Source: Planctomycetaceae bacterium UBA4655
Lineage (GTDB): Bacteria > Planctomycetota > Planctomycetia > Pirellulales > UBA1268
Direction of reading: 5' to 3'
Length of the DNA stretch: 28,742 nucleotides
Assembly (NCBI GenBank): GCA_002405515.1
Contig: DHLZ01000061.1
Location: 1-28,742 of the forward strand
The notes under the pieces were generated by a model. That model searched no databases, was not told where the DNA came from, and saw only the letters and a program-made list of their open reading frames with translations. The position numbers and the translations under genes were made by a program. Below are positions 1-8,774 of the stretch, piece after piece (the stretch's first letter is position 1; each line of letters starts with the position of its first letter).

Positions 1-51
1 GTAGAAGTCCACTCACTTTTATGGAGGCGCGCCGATTTTCAGAGGCCAGTT

Positions 52-192
52 TCAGCCCGCGAAGTTGCCCTCAAAAACTGCAAAAGTCGAACTGAGTGTT
101 CCCGCCATTTCGGCCCCAGACAGATACTGCTGGATGGACGTCGTCCCTGTCTTCGGGGTGCCGATATGCAGCAGTACGGTCTTCGACGTCAT
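52..192 (-). pseudogene. Sulfotransferase-like N-terminal fragment, truncated
   Basis: An ATG at 190-192 opens a 46-codon frame on the minus strand that stops at TGA 52-54. Residues 5-20 read TVLLHIGTPKTGTTSI, which is the start strand plus 5'-phosphosulfate-binding loop (PKTGTTS) of PAPS-dependent sulfotransferases. After about residue 25 the sequence no longer resembles the family and soon stops, whereas real members run to 250-350 residues. None of the three frames downstream to the window edge gives an obvious continuation, though one stays open to base 1. It lies 45 bp downstream of the glycosyltransferase on the same strand, which fits a polysaccharide or glycan-modifying cluster. The motif is clear. 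Whether this is a frameshift, a decayed gene or a small genuine peptide is not decidable here. Confidence 0.55.
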
Positions 193-237
193 GCCTGCAA
201 CGTAACATGCCGGTCGGATCAGGCAGACGGGCGGACG

Positions 238-1356
238 TCACCCGGACCGAAGCTTCGCCATCCGGCGGTATACCTCCTCGTGACGACGCACCATCGCTGA
301 GACTGAGAAATGTCGCTCGATGCGTTCGCGGGCGGCGGCGCCGCGGGAACCGCGGATCACCGTATCCTCCTCAAGGCCGCGGAGCTCTTCCGCGAGCGAT
401 TCGGGGTCTTCGGGGCCCACCGTGGCCACGCCGCCGTCGGTGCCGATGACCTCCGGGATGCCGCCGGTCGGCGCGGCGATGCAGGGCAGCCCCCAGGCCA
501 TCGCCTCCATCAGCGTGTTCGGCATGCCCTCGTAGAAGCTCGGCAGCGCGAACGCATCCAGCGCGGCATAGAGCGGCGCGAGATCCTGCTGGTAGTCGAG
601 GCACAGCACCCGTCCGCCGAGCCGCGCGGCCTCCGTGTGGATGGCCGTGTGCATGTAGTCGTCGCCCGCAAACACTGCCCTCCATCCGGGAGCGGCCGCG
701 AGCGCCGCCAGCAGCGTGCGGTGCCCCTTCTGCGGGCGGTAGTTGGCGACGAGGCCCACCAGCAACGCCTCCTCGGGAATGCCGTGGGCGGCGCGAAACT
801 GCCTGCGGAGCGTCTCGCGGTGCGCGAGATCCGGCGGCGGCGTGCCGTTGGGGATCACCTCGATGCGGTCCGCGGCGAAGCCCTCGCGGGCGATCCGCAG
901 GCGACGACCGGCCTCGCTGTTGGCGAGGAACAGGTCCACGTGGCGGGCGCTGCTGCGGTCAAGCCAGATGCGCCACCAACTGCGATACGGCTCCGCGTTG
1001 CGGATCGCGCTGATGACGGCGGCACCGTGCTCCCGCGCCACGCGCCGTGCCACGGCATCGACGCGCAAGCCGAAAAGGTGGGCGACCCGCGGGCGGAATT
1101 CGCAGAACACGTCGCGCGTGCGAGCCCGCCAGAGCCAGGGGGGACCGCCGAGCACATCGGCCTCGTGGCCGGCCTCCCGCACCATCGCGGTAAGGCGGCC
1201 GTCGCCGCCGAACGCGACCACTCGCAACGCGAACGCGGCGGGGTCGATGTGCCGTGCGAGATACGAGACCTGCCGCTCCGTCCCGCCGATATCGCTGGAG
1301 GCCGTGAGTATCAGGACGCGGGTCGGGGAGGATGCGATCGGTGCGGGGGGGGCCAT
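238..1356 (-). CDS. GT4-family glycosyltransferase
   Basis: This 372-residue protein has the two-Rossmann GT-B layout. The N-terminal half opens with VLILTASSDIGGTERQ (about 14-29), where GGTER is the usual acceptor-side glycine loop. The C-terminal half begins near IPNG (168-171) and carries NYRPQKGH (205-212). The donor-binding E-x7-E motif sits at E276 and E284 in YEGMPNTLME, followed by PTGGIPEVI. These are retaining GT4 hallmarks (GT4 transfers sugars from nucleotide-sugar donors). No signal peptide or membrane helix is seen, so it probably acts on the cytoplasmic side. Neighbours are an ABC exporter upstream and a sulfotransferase-like fragment downstream, all on the minus strand, suggesting surface glycan or glycolipid synthesis. 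Donor and acceptor cannot be told from sequence. The start is ATG at 1354-1356. Confidence 0.85.
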   Translation of the reverse strand: MAPPAPIASSPTRVLILTASSDIGGTERQVSYLARHIDPAAFALRVVAFGGDGRLTAMVREAGHEADVLGGPPWLWRARTRDVFCEFRPRVAHLFGLRVDAVARRVAREHGAAVISAIRNAEPYRSWWRIWLDRSSARHVDLFLANSEAGRRLRIAREGFAADRIEVIPNGTPPPDLAHRETLRRQFRAAHGIPEEALLVGLVANYRPQKGHRTLLAALAAAPGWRAVFAGDDYMHTAIHTEAARLGGRVLCLDYQQDLAPLYAALDAFALPSFYEGMPNTLMEAMAWGLPCIAAPTGGIPEVIGTDGGVATVGPEDPESLAEELRGLEEDTVIRGSRGAAARERIERHFSVSAMVRRHEEVYRRMAKLRSG

Positions 1357-1477
1357 GCGTAATCGGGGTGAGGATAGGCGGGCAGGAGGCTTTTCGGCAA
1401 GCGTCGTTTAAGCGGGAAACAGCGGCAGATTGGACGGCCGCGGTCGCGGTCCGACGCCGAGGTTCGAGGCACCAGCA

Positions 1478-3301
1478 TCAACCGATCATCGACCCCAGTT
1501 CAGCCATCGACCGGAATCGCCCCGGGCGAGCGATGAGTTCATCGTACCTGCCGGAGTCCACGATCCGGCCCCGATGCAGGACCACGATCCGGTCGGCGCG
1601 ACGGACCGTGGAGAGGCGATGGGCCACGACGAGCGTGGTGCGATCGCGAATCGCCCGGTCGATGGCCTTCTGCACTTTGCGTTCCGAGGCGAAGTCCAGC
1701 GCGGAGGTGGCTTCATCCAGGACCAGGATTTTCGGGTCCCGCACGAGCGCGCGGGCGATGGCGATCCGCTGGCGTTGACCGCCGGATAAAAGCGCCCCGT
1801 CCTCGCCGATCCGCGAGTCCAACCCCCGCGGCAGGTGCTCGACGAATTCCATCACCTGGGCATCCTCCGCCACCTTTCGCAGGTGCTCCTCCGTGACGCC
1901 GCTCAATCCATGCAGGATGTTTTCGCGGATCGAACCGGAAAACAACATCGTCTCCTGCGGCACGACGGAAATGAAGCGTCGCACCGAACGCATGTCGATT
2001 TCCTCCACCGGCATCCCGTCGAAAAGGATGCGGCCGTGCTGCGGACGCCGGAACCCGATGACGAGCTGTACCATCGTGGATTTTCCCGCGCCGCTTTCGC
2101 CGACCAGCGCCACGCATTCGCCCGCTGCGATCTCGATATCGATGCCCTCGACGGCCGGCTCTCCCTGCCCCTCGTAGGAAAAACTCACGTTCTCGAATCG
2201 CAGTCGGCCGGTGATCGTTTCCACCACCCGGCGACCTTGATTCAGTTCGAGATCGGGACACTCGAGGATCTCGCCGAGGGACCGCAACGACTCAACGCCA
2301 CGCGCCATCTGCGGATAGAAATTCAGCAATTGCGAAACGCCCATCACCATCATGCCGAGCAGGCTCTGATACAGCACTATTTCGCCGGGCGTGATCCACC
2401 CATTCACGCAGAACCACGTTTGCACGGCCAGGGAGCAGACCATCGCCACCTGGAAAGTCACGAACGCCGAGGCGCCGAACATCGCGTTGATCACATCGAG
2501 CCGGCGGCCGCGCTGGTTGACGGAACGCAATTGTTCGCCGAGCCGCTGGACCTCGATTTCCTCGAGGCCGTGCGCGCGGGTCACCGGGATCATGTTGATC
2601 ATTTCCGCCACGTCGGCGGACATGCGTTCCACCTCGGCGCGGAAATCCCTGTTGCGCTTCTTGATGTGACGCCTGAACAGCTGATGGAATCCCGCCACCA
2701 GCGGCACGAGCAGGATGATGAACACCAGCATCCACGGCTCTCGCCAGGCGGTTACCGCGAGGGCAAAAAGGGTGGACGCCACCGACAGCGTCGCCGCTTC
2801 GAGCACCGTCATGCAGAGGCTGTGGATTTGTTCGACGTCCCGCAGGACTTTCGCCTGCAGGCGGCCGTTTTCCGTGCGATCGTGAAAGGCGATCGAGAGT
2901 TGCTGCAGGCGGGTGACGAGGGCATTGCGAAGCGTTTGCTCGAGATCTCGCACCGTGCCGCTGAGCATCGAGATCATCAAGGTGTGCATGGGGATGTTTT
3001 GCAGCAGCAAAACCAGCACCCCGACGAAGTACCACACCAACTGGTTCACCGGAACCGAGCCGCCGCGGCTCAGGGTGTCGATGATGTGCGCGATCAGGAA
3101 TGGAATGACCCATACCGGGGAGTGCTTGATCAACAGCACGGCCAGCAGCGCGGCATAAAACCGGGCCGGTCGATCGATCAGCCGCAGCAGGGTTCGTATC
3201 GGCTGGTGGCTGCGGTAGTCGTAATCAAGGGGCTCGAAGACGCGATCCCGGGCGGTGTATCCGGCCGATGACGACTCATCTTTCTTGCTGTTTTCCGGCA
3301 T
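1478..3301 (-). CDS. ABC exporter, fused membrane and ATPase domains
   Basis: A type I exporter half-transporter of about 607 residues. The N-terminal part (about 45-340) has hydrophobic helices typical of an ABC membrane domain. The C-terminal ATPase has Walker A GESGAGKST (near 400), signature LSGGQRQRIAIARAL (near 503), Walker B ILVLDEATSALD (near 527) and an H-loop VVAHRLST. All catalytic motifs are intact, so it should work as a homodimer or heterodimer driven by ATP at the inner membrane. The substrate is unknown. Lipid A/MsbA-like, peptide or glycolipid export are all possible, and the adjacent glycosyltransferase favours a lipid-linked sugar. The ATG at 3299-3301 is used here. A GTG at 3314-3316 would add five residues, and neither start has a strong Shine-Dalgarno sequence. 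Confidence 0.88.
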   Translation of the reverse strand: MPENSKKDESSSAGYTARDRVFEPLDYDYRSHQPIRTLLRLIDRPARFYAALLAVLLIKHSPVWVIPFLIAHIIDTLSRGGSVPVNQLVWYFVGVLVLLLQNIPMHTLMISMLSGTVRDLEQTLRNALVTRLQQLSIAFHDRTENGRLQAKVLRDVEQIHSLCMTVLEAATLSVASTLFALAVTAWREPWMLVFIILLVPLVAGFHQLFRRHIKKRNRDFRAEVERMSADVAEMINMIPVTRAHGLEEIEVQRLGEQLRSVNQRGRRLDVINAMFGASAFVTFQVAMVCSLAVQTWFCVNGWITPGEIVLYQSLLGMMVMGVSQLLNFYPQMARGVESLRSLGEILECPDLELNQGRRVVETITGRLRFENVSFSYEGQGEPAVEGIDIEIAAGECVALVGESGAGKSTMVQLVIGFRRPQHGRILFDGMPVEEIDMRSVRRFISVVPQETMLFSGSIRENILHGLSGVTEEHLRKVAEDAQVMEFVEHLPRGLDSRIGEDGALLSGGQRQRIAIARALVRDPKILVLDEATSALDFASERKVQKAIDRAIRDRTTLVVAHRLSTVRRADRIVVLHRGRIVDSGRYDELIARPGRFRSMAELGSMIG

Positions 3302-3366
3302 AAGTGGATGCAGCACGGAGGTCGCATCCTATCCGCAGATCGTTCGCCGACGCCAGCCCGAACACG

Positions 3367-3480
3367 TCACGCTCCGTGCTGGTTCGAGCCAGCGGCGACC
3401 GCATGCGTCGTGTGCAGCACGCCGCCGACATATCCCGGCCACCGAAAGCCTTCCGGATCCTGGCCCGGGCGGTCCTTCAT
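3367..3480 (-). CDS. Small ORF, 37 aa, overlapping the upstream gene by ATGA
   Basis: An ATG at 3478-3480 shares the ATGA overlap with the TGA that ends the 3477-4234 gene. It runs 37 codons to TGA at 3367-3369. The peptide begins MKDRPGQDPEGFRWPGYVGG and ends in GSNQHGA. It has no membrane segment or signal peptide, and I recognise no family. The exact stop/start overlap is typical of translationally coupled genes. The alternative is that this is the displaced C-terminus of the upstream protein after another indel. Coding status is uncertain. Confidence 0.3.
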   Translation of the reverse strand: MKDRPGQDPEGFRWPGYVGGVLHTTHAVAAGSNQHGA

Positions 3481-4234
3481 GAGCAGATACGCTCCGACCA
3501 CGACGACTCGGGAACCATTTCGGCGTACGCCCGCCCTCGTCTCCCTGCCTGTCGCGCCTCGAGCAGGTGCAGGAGTCGCCGCTCGGAAAACATGCCGTGG
3601 CGGATGGCGGCATAGAAGCGGTATTCGGCATAGGTCAGATCGCGGCCGAGGATGTCGGCCAGAGCCGCGAAGCTCCGGTCGGCCGCCTCGAACGCGCCGA
3701 GTCGCTCGCAGACCACGGCGTGCATCCCCGGGAGGTCGGGATGCTGCGGATTGAGCGCCAGGAGCGATTCCAGTGCGGCGCGGGCCGCCGGCAGGCGGTC
3801 GTCATCCCGCGGCCAGACCTCTTGGTAGAACATGGGCGCCACGTGTCGCACCGCATCGCCCGCAGCGATCGCAGCGAGCGTCTCGGCCCATGCGTCGGCG
3901 TCCTCGGAGATCGTGTCCGCCTCGGGCGTGAGCAGGCTGTGCAGCGTCCATGCAAGCCAGAAGCGGCCGACGGGAGTGGCCGGCTCGCGCAGTGCCTCGA
4001 TCAGGGCGTTGCACCAGCCGCGGATCACCGCGTCGTCAGGTTTCTCCGTGAAGTTCCTGGGCCGGTTCGCCCGTGCCTCGTCGAGGACCGCCTCGCTGAG
4101 CGGCCAGGCCTCGCCGGGGTCGATGCCCGTGCCAGCGGGCCGACGATCTCGGCGAAGTCGAGATGGCCAGGCCGGAGAAGCCTCACTCCGGTGACCGGAT
4201 CCAGATTGAGACCGCCGAGGATAGCCAGCTTCAA
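3477..4234 (-). pseudogene. Unknown helical/TPR-like protein, interrupted by a frameshift
   Basis: Two overlapping minus-strand frames look like one gene. The first starts at TTG 4232-4234, with GGAG four bases upstream, and reads KLAILGGLNLDPVTGVRLL ... FAEIVGPLA to about 4130. The second carries on in another frame with GTGIDPGEAWPLSEAVLDEA, then NFTEKPDDAVIRGW, and stops at TGA 3477-3479. Joining the frames near 4131-4142 gives about 252 residues. A C-rich run lies at the junction, where a single-base indel is easy. The second half is alpha-helical with TPR-like periodicity (AALESLLALNPQHPDLPGMH), and I cannot assign a family. A GTG at 4026-4028 could start the second half alone as 183 residues. 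It sits upstream of the ABC transporter on the same strand. Confidence 0.5.
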
Positions 4235-4507
4235 CAGTCTCCGCCGTGTCTCCGGCGGGCAGCTACCGGGAGGGTCGCACCTTCATGGCATCCGAAACCA
4301 TCGGTTGCATTGTAGGAAATACGGGGAGGAGGCGATTTCGAGCCCCCGACGAACGGCCGCTCACGTCCCCCGTTTCCTACCGGGCACTTCGCTTCCGGAA
4401 AATGTGCGGGTTGTGACGGGCGTGACGACAGGGTTCCTCCGCCCAAAGAAACCGCTTGTTCCGGACGACAAAGTACTGCGGGTCGTCTCAACCGGTACCG
4501 TCGTCCA

Positions 4508-5671
4508 ATGTCCGAAGCCGCCGCCCATTCGCCGATCCAGCGGGCCCGCAGGCTCATCGCCGACCTGCTCACGCCGAACCCGGTGATCTTCTGGGCCGAC
4601 TTCCTCGCGAGCCTCACGGTCGGCTACGCCGCCGCGGTCGTCTACCTGAAGGCGTCCTTCCTCGCGCCGGAGCAGATCGTCGCGTGGCTCGTGGCAGGCG
4701 TCGCGCTCTTTCGCGTGTCGCTCTTCATGCACGAGATCGTCCACTTCCGCAAGGGGGAGATGACGGCCTTCAAGGTGGCCTGGAACGTGCTCGCAGGGAT
4801 ACCGCTGCTGATGCCGTCGTTCCTCTACGAGCACCACCTCAACCACCACAACGCGCACCACTACGGCACGCCCCGCGACGGCGAGTACCTGCCGCTGGGG
4901 GTCGCACGGCTGCGGACGATGCTCGGCTACCTGGCCGAGATCCTGCTCCTGCCCGTGCTCACGACGCTGCGTTTTTTGGTCGGGACGCCGATCTCGTTCC
5001 TCCACCCTCGCCTGCGGCAGCTCGTGCTCGAGCGGTTCTCTCCCCTGGTGATCAACCTCTGGCATCGCCGGGAGATTCCCGCCGACGCCCCGCGGGCCAC
5101 GTGGGCGGCGATCGAGATCGCCTGCTTCCTGCGGGCCGCGGCGATGTTCTCCTTTCTCTTCGCAAGCTCGCTCGTGATCGGCGGCGAGGTGGTCGAATTG
5201 TCGTGGCACCGCCTCGCGAAGCTCTACCTGCTTGCGGTGCTCGCGCTCGGGCTCAACCACGTCCGCACGCTCGCCGCCCACCGCTACAAGAGCGAAGGGG
5301 AACGGATGAGCTTCGCCGAGCAGCTCGACGACTCGATCAACGTCGAGGGAAGAACGCCGCTGGTCGTGCTGTTCTTTCCCGTGGGGCTGCGATTCCACGC
5401 ACTCCACCACCTCTTCCCCTCGATCCCCTACCACAACCTCGCCGCGGCCCACCGCCGGATCATGATGGAGATGCCCGAGTGGCAGGCCTACCGCGACGCG
5501 ACCTATCCGACCTTCTTCGCGGCGCTCGCCGACCTCTTTCGGTCGGCCCGTGCTTCCTGCGCCCTGCCGCCGCCGGGCGAGGACCGCTGGTTCCAACGGC
5601 TCGGCGAGGAGCTCGCCTCGCGCCGGGCCGACCGGGGAAACGAGCCGAGCCAGCTCAGCCGCACGGCCTGA
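4508..5671 (+). CDS. Membrane fatty acid desaturase-like protein
   Basis: A 387-residue integral membrane diiron protein. The three histidine boxes of the fatty acid desaturase/hydroxylase superfamily are present: HEIVH (75-79), a dense second box within HHLNHHNAHH (109-118), and HALHH (297-301). An additional H lies in the LNHVRTLAAHRY segment. Hydrophobic stretches at about 28-50, 58-75, 140-160, 210-235 and 240-260 fit transmembrane helices. The family uses O2 and electrons from a separate donor to introduce double bonds or hydroxyls into acyl chains or carotenoids. The exact substrate is not visible. The gene is transcribed alone, divergently from the broken gene at 3477-4234 and convergently with the DUF429-MutY gene. 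The 273-bp upstream gap contains no clear gene or strong promoter. Confidence 0.85.
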   Translation: MSEAAAHSPIQRARRLIADLLTPNPVIFWADFLASLTVGYAAAVVYLKASFLAPEQIVAWLVAGVALFRVSLFMHEIVHFRKGEMTAFKVAWNVLAGIPLLMPSFLYEHHLNHHNAHHYGTPRDGEYLPLGVARLRTMLGYLAEILLLPVLTTLRFLVGTPISFLHPRLRQLVLERFSPLVINLWHRREIPADAPRATWAAIEIACFLRAAAMFSFLFASSLVIGGEVVELSWHRLAKLYLLAVLALGLNHVRTLAAHRYKSEGERMSFAEQLDDSINVEGRTPLVVLFFPVGLRFHALHHLFPSIPYHNLAAAHRRIMMEMPEWQAYRDATYPTFFAALADLFRSARASCALPPPGEDRWFQRLGEELASRRADRGNEPSQLSRTA

Positions 5672-5703
5672 ACCGCGGGCCGGCGCGCGTATGACGGCCC
5701 GAC

Positions 5704-7680
5704 TCACCCACCGGCGAGCAGCCGCGCGATCTTCCGGGCGGGCGAGGGGAGGGGAACGGCGTCGAGCGAGGCGATCGGCACCCAGCGACTCGGGACGCCG
5801 CGAGGGGGTTTCGTGCCGGCGGCCGCGGCACGCTTGGGCACGCGGACGATCTCGAGCGTGATCCGGTGGCGGGTCACGCTGTGGCGGATCGTGCCGAGGT
5901 GCTTGCCGAGCCGCTCCGCCGCTTTCCGCGACTTCACGGCCACTCGCGGGAAATCCCAGAGCCCCGCCCACCATTCCCCTTCCTGCCTTTGGACGAGCCT
6001 CGCCCGTCCACGGCTCACCTCCACGATCGCCGCCTCGTGCCGCTCGATCGTCTTCACGCGGCATGATTTCGCGGGGATGCGATCGACGCGGCTGGTACGA
6101 CGCGCGACGCAGAGATGCACAAGCGGGCAGGCATCGCACGTTGGCCGCACGGGCGTGCAGACGGTCGCCCCCAGATCCATGACCGCCTGATTGAAACGGC
6201 CGGCATGCTTCCGCGGCACCATCGCCGCCGCGAGCTTCCAGATCGCCTCGTCGCCGCCGGGCCCGTCGAGCCGGCGAGCATGGCCCGCGAGCCGGGCGAT
6301 GACGCGGCGGGAGTTGGCCTCGACGATGGGCTCGGGCTCGTCGAACGCGATCGACGCGATGGCGGCGGCGGTGTAGCGGCCGATGCCCGGCAGGCGACGA
6401 AGCCCCTCGGCCGATCGGGGGAATTCTCCGCCGTGCTCCGCGACGATTTTCCTGGCGGCCGCGTGCAACTGCCTCGCGCGGCGGTAGTAGCCGAGGCCCT
6501 CCCAATGCGCGAGCACGTCCGCTTCCGCGGCACGGGCGAGCGACTCGACCGATGGGAACCTCGCCATGAACCTGGTGAAGAACTCCTTCACGCGGGCGAC
6601 CTGCGTCTGCTGGAGCATGATCTCGCTCACCCACACGCGGTAGGGATCGCGGTTCTTCCGCCAGGGGAGCGGCCGCTGCTCGCGACCGAACCATTCGAGG
6701 AGCGGCGAGACTGCCGGGTGGTCGTCGATGGCCGGCGGAGGAACGGTGTTACTGGGCGGAGGAACCGTGTTACCGGGCGGAGGAACCGCTGCAATCCAGC
6801 CTTCGAGCGGATCGATGTCGTCGGGCAGGCCGTATCGCGGCAGCACCGCCGCATGGGCCGCCTGCATCGCCGCGATCACGGCATCGACGAGATCACCGCT
6901 GCCGTCGTCGAGCAGCCGTCGCCGCCAGGCCCCCGACATCGTGAGGGCGACGTGGAGGCCGGCCTTGCCGGCGACGAGCGCCTCGACGATCTGGCCCCTC
7001 GCCTGCCCGCGGGCAGCCGTCTGGTTCGCGGCCGCGTCGCTCTTGTACGACGCCCGGGTCACCATTCGCGCCGTGAAGCCGGGGTAGGCCTCGAGGGCGA
7101 TCCGCCGGCTGCCGCTCAAAGGCCCGGCGAAAGCCTCCGCTTGCGAAGGATAATGGTGCGCGGGAAACGCGAGTCCCGCGTCGAGCATGCGGCCGATCCC
7201 AGCCTGCATCATCCAGGCGACGGGCGGATTCGTCCATCGCATCGCGGGACTCGATCCGGCCGGCTTGTCGGCCTTCCGCCAGGCGAACTTGTCGCCCGCG
7301 GGCCTCGCCCCGCAGTAGCGACGAAACGTCTCCCGCAAACGCTCTCGCCTCTCGCCGCAGAAGAACCGCACGAACGACGGCCAGTCGTCCGGCCAGCCCT
7401 CGTGCTCGATGAGCGTCCTCGGCTGGCCGAACGGCAGATCGAACCCGCCGATCCAGCCGCCGCTCCCGGCGAGGAACGCCTCGAATGCGTCGAAGCTCGA
7501 AAGCGGGAGCACCTCGTCGAGCGTGTAGCGGCCGCCGAACGCCTCCCGCGAGAACTTTCCGACGGCGACGGTGATCGGCTTATGCCGCGAGGGGGCGGAG
7601 GTGAAGTCGACGCCGATGACGTCGATCGCGACGCCCTTGCCGATGCGGGCCGTTCGAAAGGTCGATCGCTTCGCGGTCAC
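5704..7680 (-). CDS. mutY: DUF429 domain fused to MutY adenine glycosylase
   Basis: One continuous 658-residue frame. Residues about 15-295 match the DUF429 type (predicted RNase H-like fold): VIGVDFTSAP, KPITVAVG, GGFDLPFG, SSPAMRWTNPPV, ALEAYPGFTAR, YKSD. A Pro-rich linker with VPPPxNT repeats (about 298-320) leads into MutY from about 325. MutY features are SEIMLQQTQV with the catalytic Glu at 353, the helix-hairpin-helix LPGIGRYTAAAI, the 4Fe-4S ligands C508, C515, C518 and C524 (C-x6-C-x2-C-x5-C), and a C-terminal Nudix-like domain (IERHEAAIVEV..EWWAGLWDFP). MutY removes adenine mispaired with 8-oxoguanine. The position of the usual catalytic Asp is Glu (E454 in IVEANSRRV). The GTG start at 7678-7680 overlaps the TGA of the upstream ThuA-like gene (GTGA), implying translational coupling. 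The open frame reaches 7860, but that part lies inside the ThuA gene. Confidence 0.87.
   Translation of the reverse strand: MTAKRSTFRTARIGKGVAIDVIGVDFTSAPSRHKPITVAVGKFSREAFGGRYTLDEVLPLSSFDAFEAFLAGSGGWIGGFDLPFGQPRTLIEHEGWPDDWPSFVRFFCGERRERLRETFRRYCGARPAGDKFAWRKADKPAGSSPAMRWTNPPVAWMMQAGIGRMLDAGLAFPAHHYPSQAEAFAGPLSGSRRIALEAYPGFTARMVTRASYKSDAAANQTAARGQARGQIVEALVAGKAGLHVALTMSGAWRRRLLDDGSGDLVDAVIAAMQAAHAAVLPRYGLPDDIDPLEGWIAAVPPPGNTVPPPSNTVPPPAIDDHPAVSPLLEWFGREQRPLPWRKNRDPYRVWVSEIMLQQTQVARVKEFFTRFMARFPSVESLARAAEADVLAHWEGLGYYRRARQLHAAARKIVAEHGGEFPRSAEGLRRLPGIGRYTAAAIASIAFDEPEPIVEANSRRVIARLAGHARRLDGPGGDEAIWKLAAAMVPRKHAGRFNQAVMDLGATVCTPVRPTCDACPLVHLCVARRTSRVDRIPAKSCRVKTIERHEAAIVEVSRGRARLVQRQEGEWWAGLWDFPRVAVKSRKAAERLGKHLGTIRHSVTRHRITLEIVRVPKRAAAAGTKPPRGVPSRWVPIASLDAVPLPSPARKIARLLAGG
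6734..6788. repeat. 21-bp tandem repeat in the DUF429-MutY linker
   Basis: Two full 21-bp units (6734-6754, 6755-6775) that begin GGCGGAGGAAC and differ at only two positions, plus a 13-bp partial third (6776-6788). On the coding (minus) strand they encode the VPPPGNT/VPPPSNT/VPPPA linker. The unit length is a multiple of three, so copy-number change alters linker length without breaking the frame. Confidence 0.9.
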
Positions 7681-8663
7681 GTGGCAGGCGGGGCGAACGG
7701 TGAGACGCCGGCCGCCTTCGCCGGCTCGGCCGGCTGCTTCGGGAACGGCCGGCTCTTTACCGACTCCACCGTCGGAAAGTCGGGCGGAATCGGCAGCGAG
7801 ACCTCGCCGGTCGCCGCCCACTCGCTGCCGCGGACGAGCGTCGTGATGAAGCCGACGCACTCCTGGGAGTCGTCGCCATGCCCCATCGGCGTGTGGAACA
7901 CGCGACCCTTTCCGTAGCGGATCGTCATGATCATCGGCTCGTGCCGCTTCGACTTCCCCGAGTAGGCGGTCGCGAGAATCTCCATGTTCTCCGCCGGCCC
8001 GCGGAGGCTGTCATAGAGCTCGTCGTTGGCATGCATCCAGGCCGCCGGCATCCCCTTCATGATCGGGTGGTTGGCATCGCGAACCTGGATCGTGAATGAA
8101 TGCTGCGGCCCGTGGCTGCCCCCCCGACCGGCGGCCGTGTCGCGGACGAGCTTGCCGTCGTCGGAGTAATAGACGTACGGACCGCTCTTCTCGTTGCGGC
8201 CGCCCCAGCCGCCGACGCCGATCATCCGGTTGTAGGCATCCCACTCGGGAAACGAGTTGTCGGCCGCGTGCACCGCGACGAAGCCGCCGCCGCCGCGGAC
8301 ATACTCCTCGAAGGCGGCCTTCGTCTCCGGCTTCCAGGGCGCGGCACCGTAGCCGAAGTTGCTCACGACGACGTCGAAGCGATTGAAGGACGGCTCGAAC
8401 GACGAGTCCGTTCCCTTGGCCGCATGCGTGATGACGTCGACCTCGAACCGGCCTGTCTCGTCAAGGTAGTGCCGCATCATCTTCGTCGTCTGCGGCCAGT
8501 TGGCGTGATTGTTCTGACCGTCGACGATCAGCGCTTTCAGTTTCGTCGGCTTGCGCGATGGGCTCGGCTCGGCCGCGACGCAGGTCGGGGTGATCGTCGG
8601 CAAGGGGAGCAAGGTTGCGATCGCAAGCAGAGCCATCGCAAGTAGCATGGAGCGACGCGGCAT
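7677..8663 (-). CDS. Secreted ThuA-like protein (trehalose-utilization type domain)
   Basis: A 328-residue protein starting at ATG 8661-8663, with GAGGGA about six bases upstream. The first ~32 residues are a Sec signal peptide: basic PRRS, then hydrophobic MLLAMALLAIATLLPLP, and a likely cut after CVAA. The rest is a ThuA fold, a class I glutamine-amidotransferase-like flavodoxin arrangement. It shows KALIVDGQNNHANWPQTT at the first strand, FDVVVSNFGYG, GGGFVAVHAADNSF, a PIMKGMP segment, and GKGRVFHTPMGHG near the end. Such proteins are abundant in planctomycetes and are thought to act in periplasmic carbohydrate metabolism, but the reaction is rarely known. It overlaps the DUF429-MutY start by four bases and follows deoC by 111 bp. 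The frame stays open upstream to 8741, but the signal peptide and ribosome site favour 8663. Confidence 0.82.
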   Translation of the reverse strand: MPRRSMLLAMALLAIATLLPLPTITPTCVAAEPSPSRKPTKLKALIVDGQNNHANWPQTTKMMRHYLDETGRFEVDVITHAAKGTDSSFEPSFNRFDVVVSNFGYGAAPWKPETKAAFEEYVRGGGGFVAVHAADNSFPEWDAYNRMIGVGGWGGRNEKSGPYVYYSDDGKLVRDTAAGRGGSHGPQHSFTIQVRDANHPIMKGMPAAWMHANDELYDSLRGPAENMEILATAYSGKSKRHEPMIMTIRYGKGRVFHTPMGHGDDSQECVGFITTLVRGSEWAATGEVSLPIPPDFPTVESVKSRPFPKQPAEPAKAAGVSPFAPPAT

Positions 8664-8774
8664 GGCGGATCCCTCGGGGAGGTCACGAACTCGGGCGGCG
8701 ATTACCAGGAGCTGCAGTCTAACGTCGACGAGAGCCTCCATTCATCCCGCGGGCATGCGGCGGTCGTGGCATGC

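Noticed and set aside
7681..7860. N-terminal extension of the DUF429-MutY protein to 7860
   Set aside because: Lies inside the ThuA-like gene, has shadow-like composition, and a GTG overlapping the ThuA stop is a better start.
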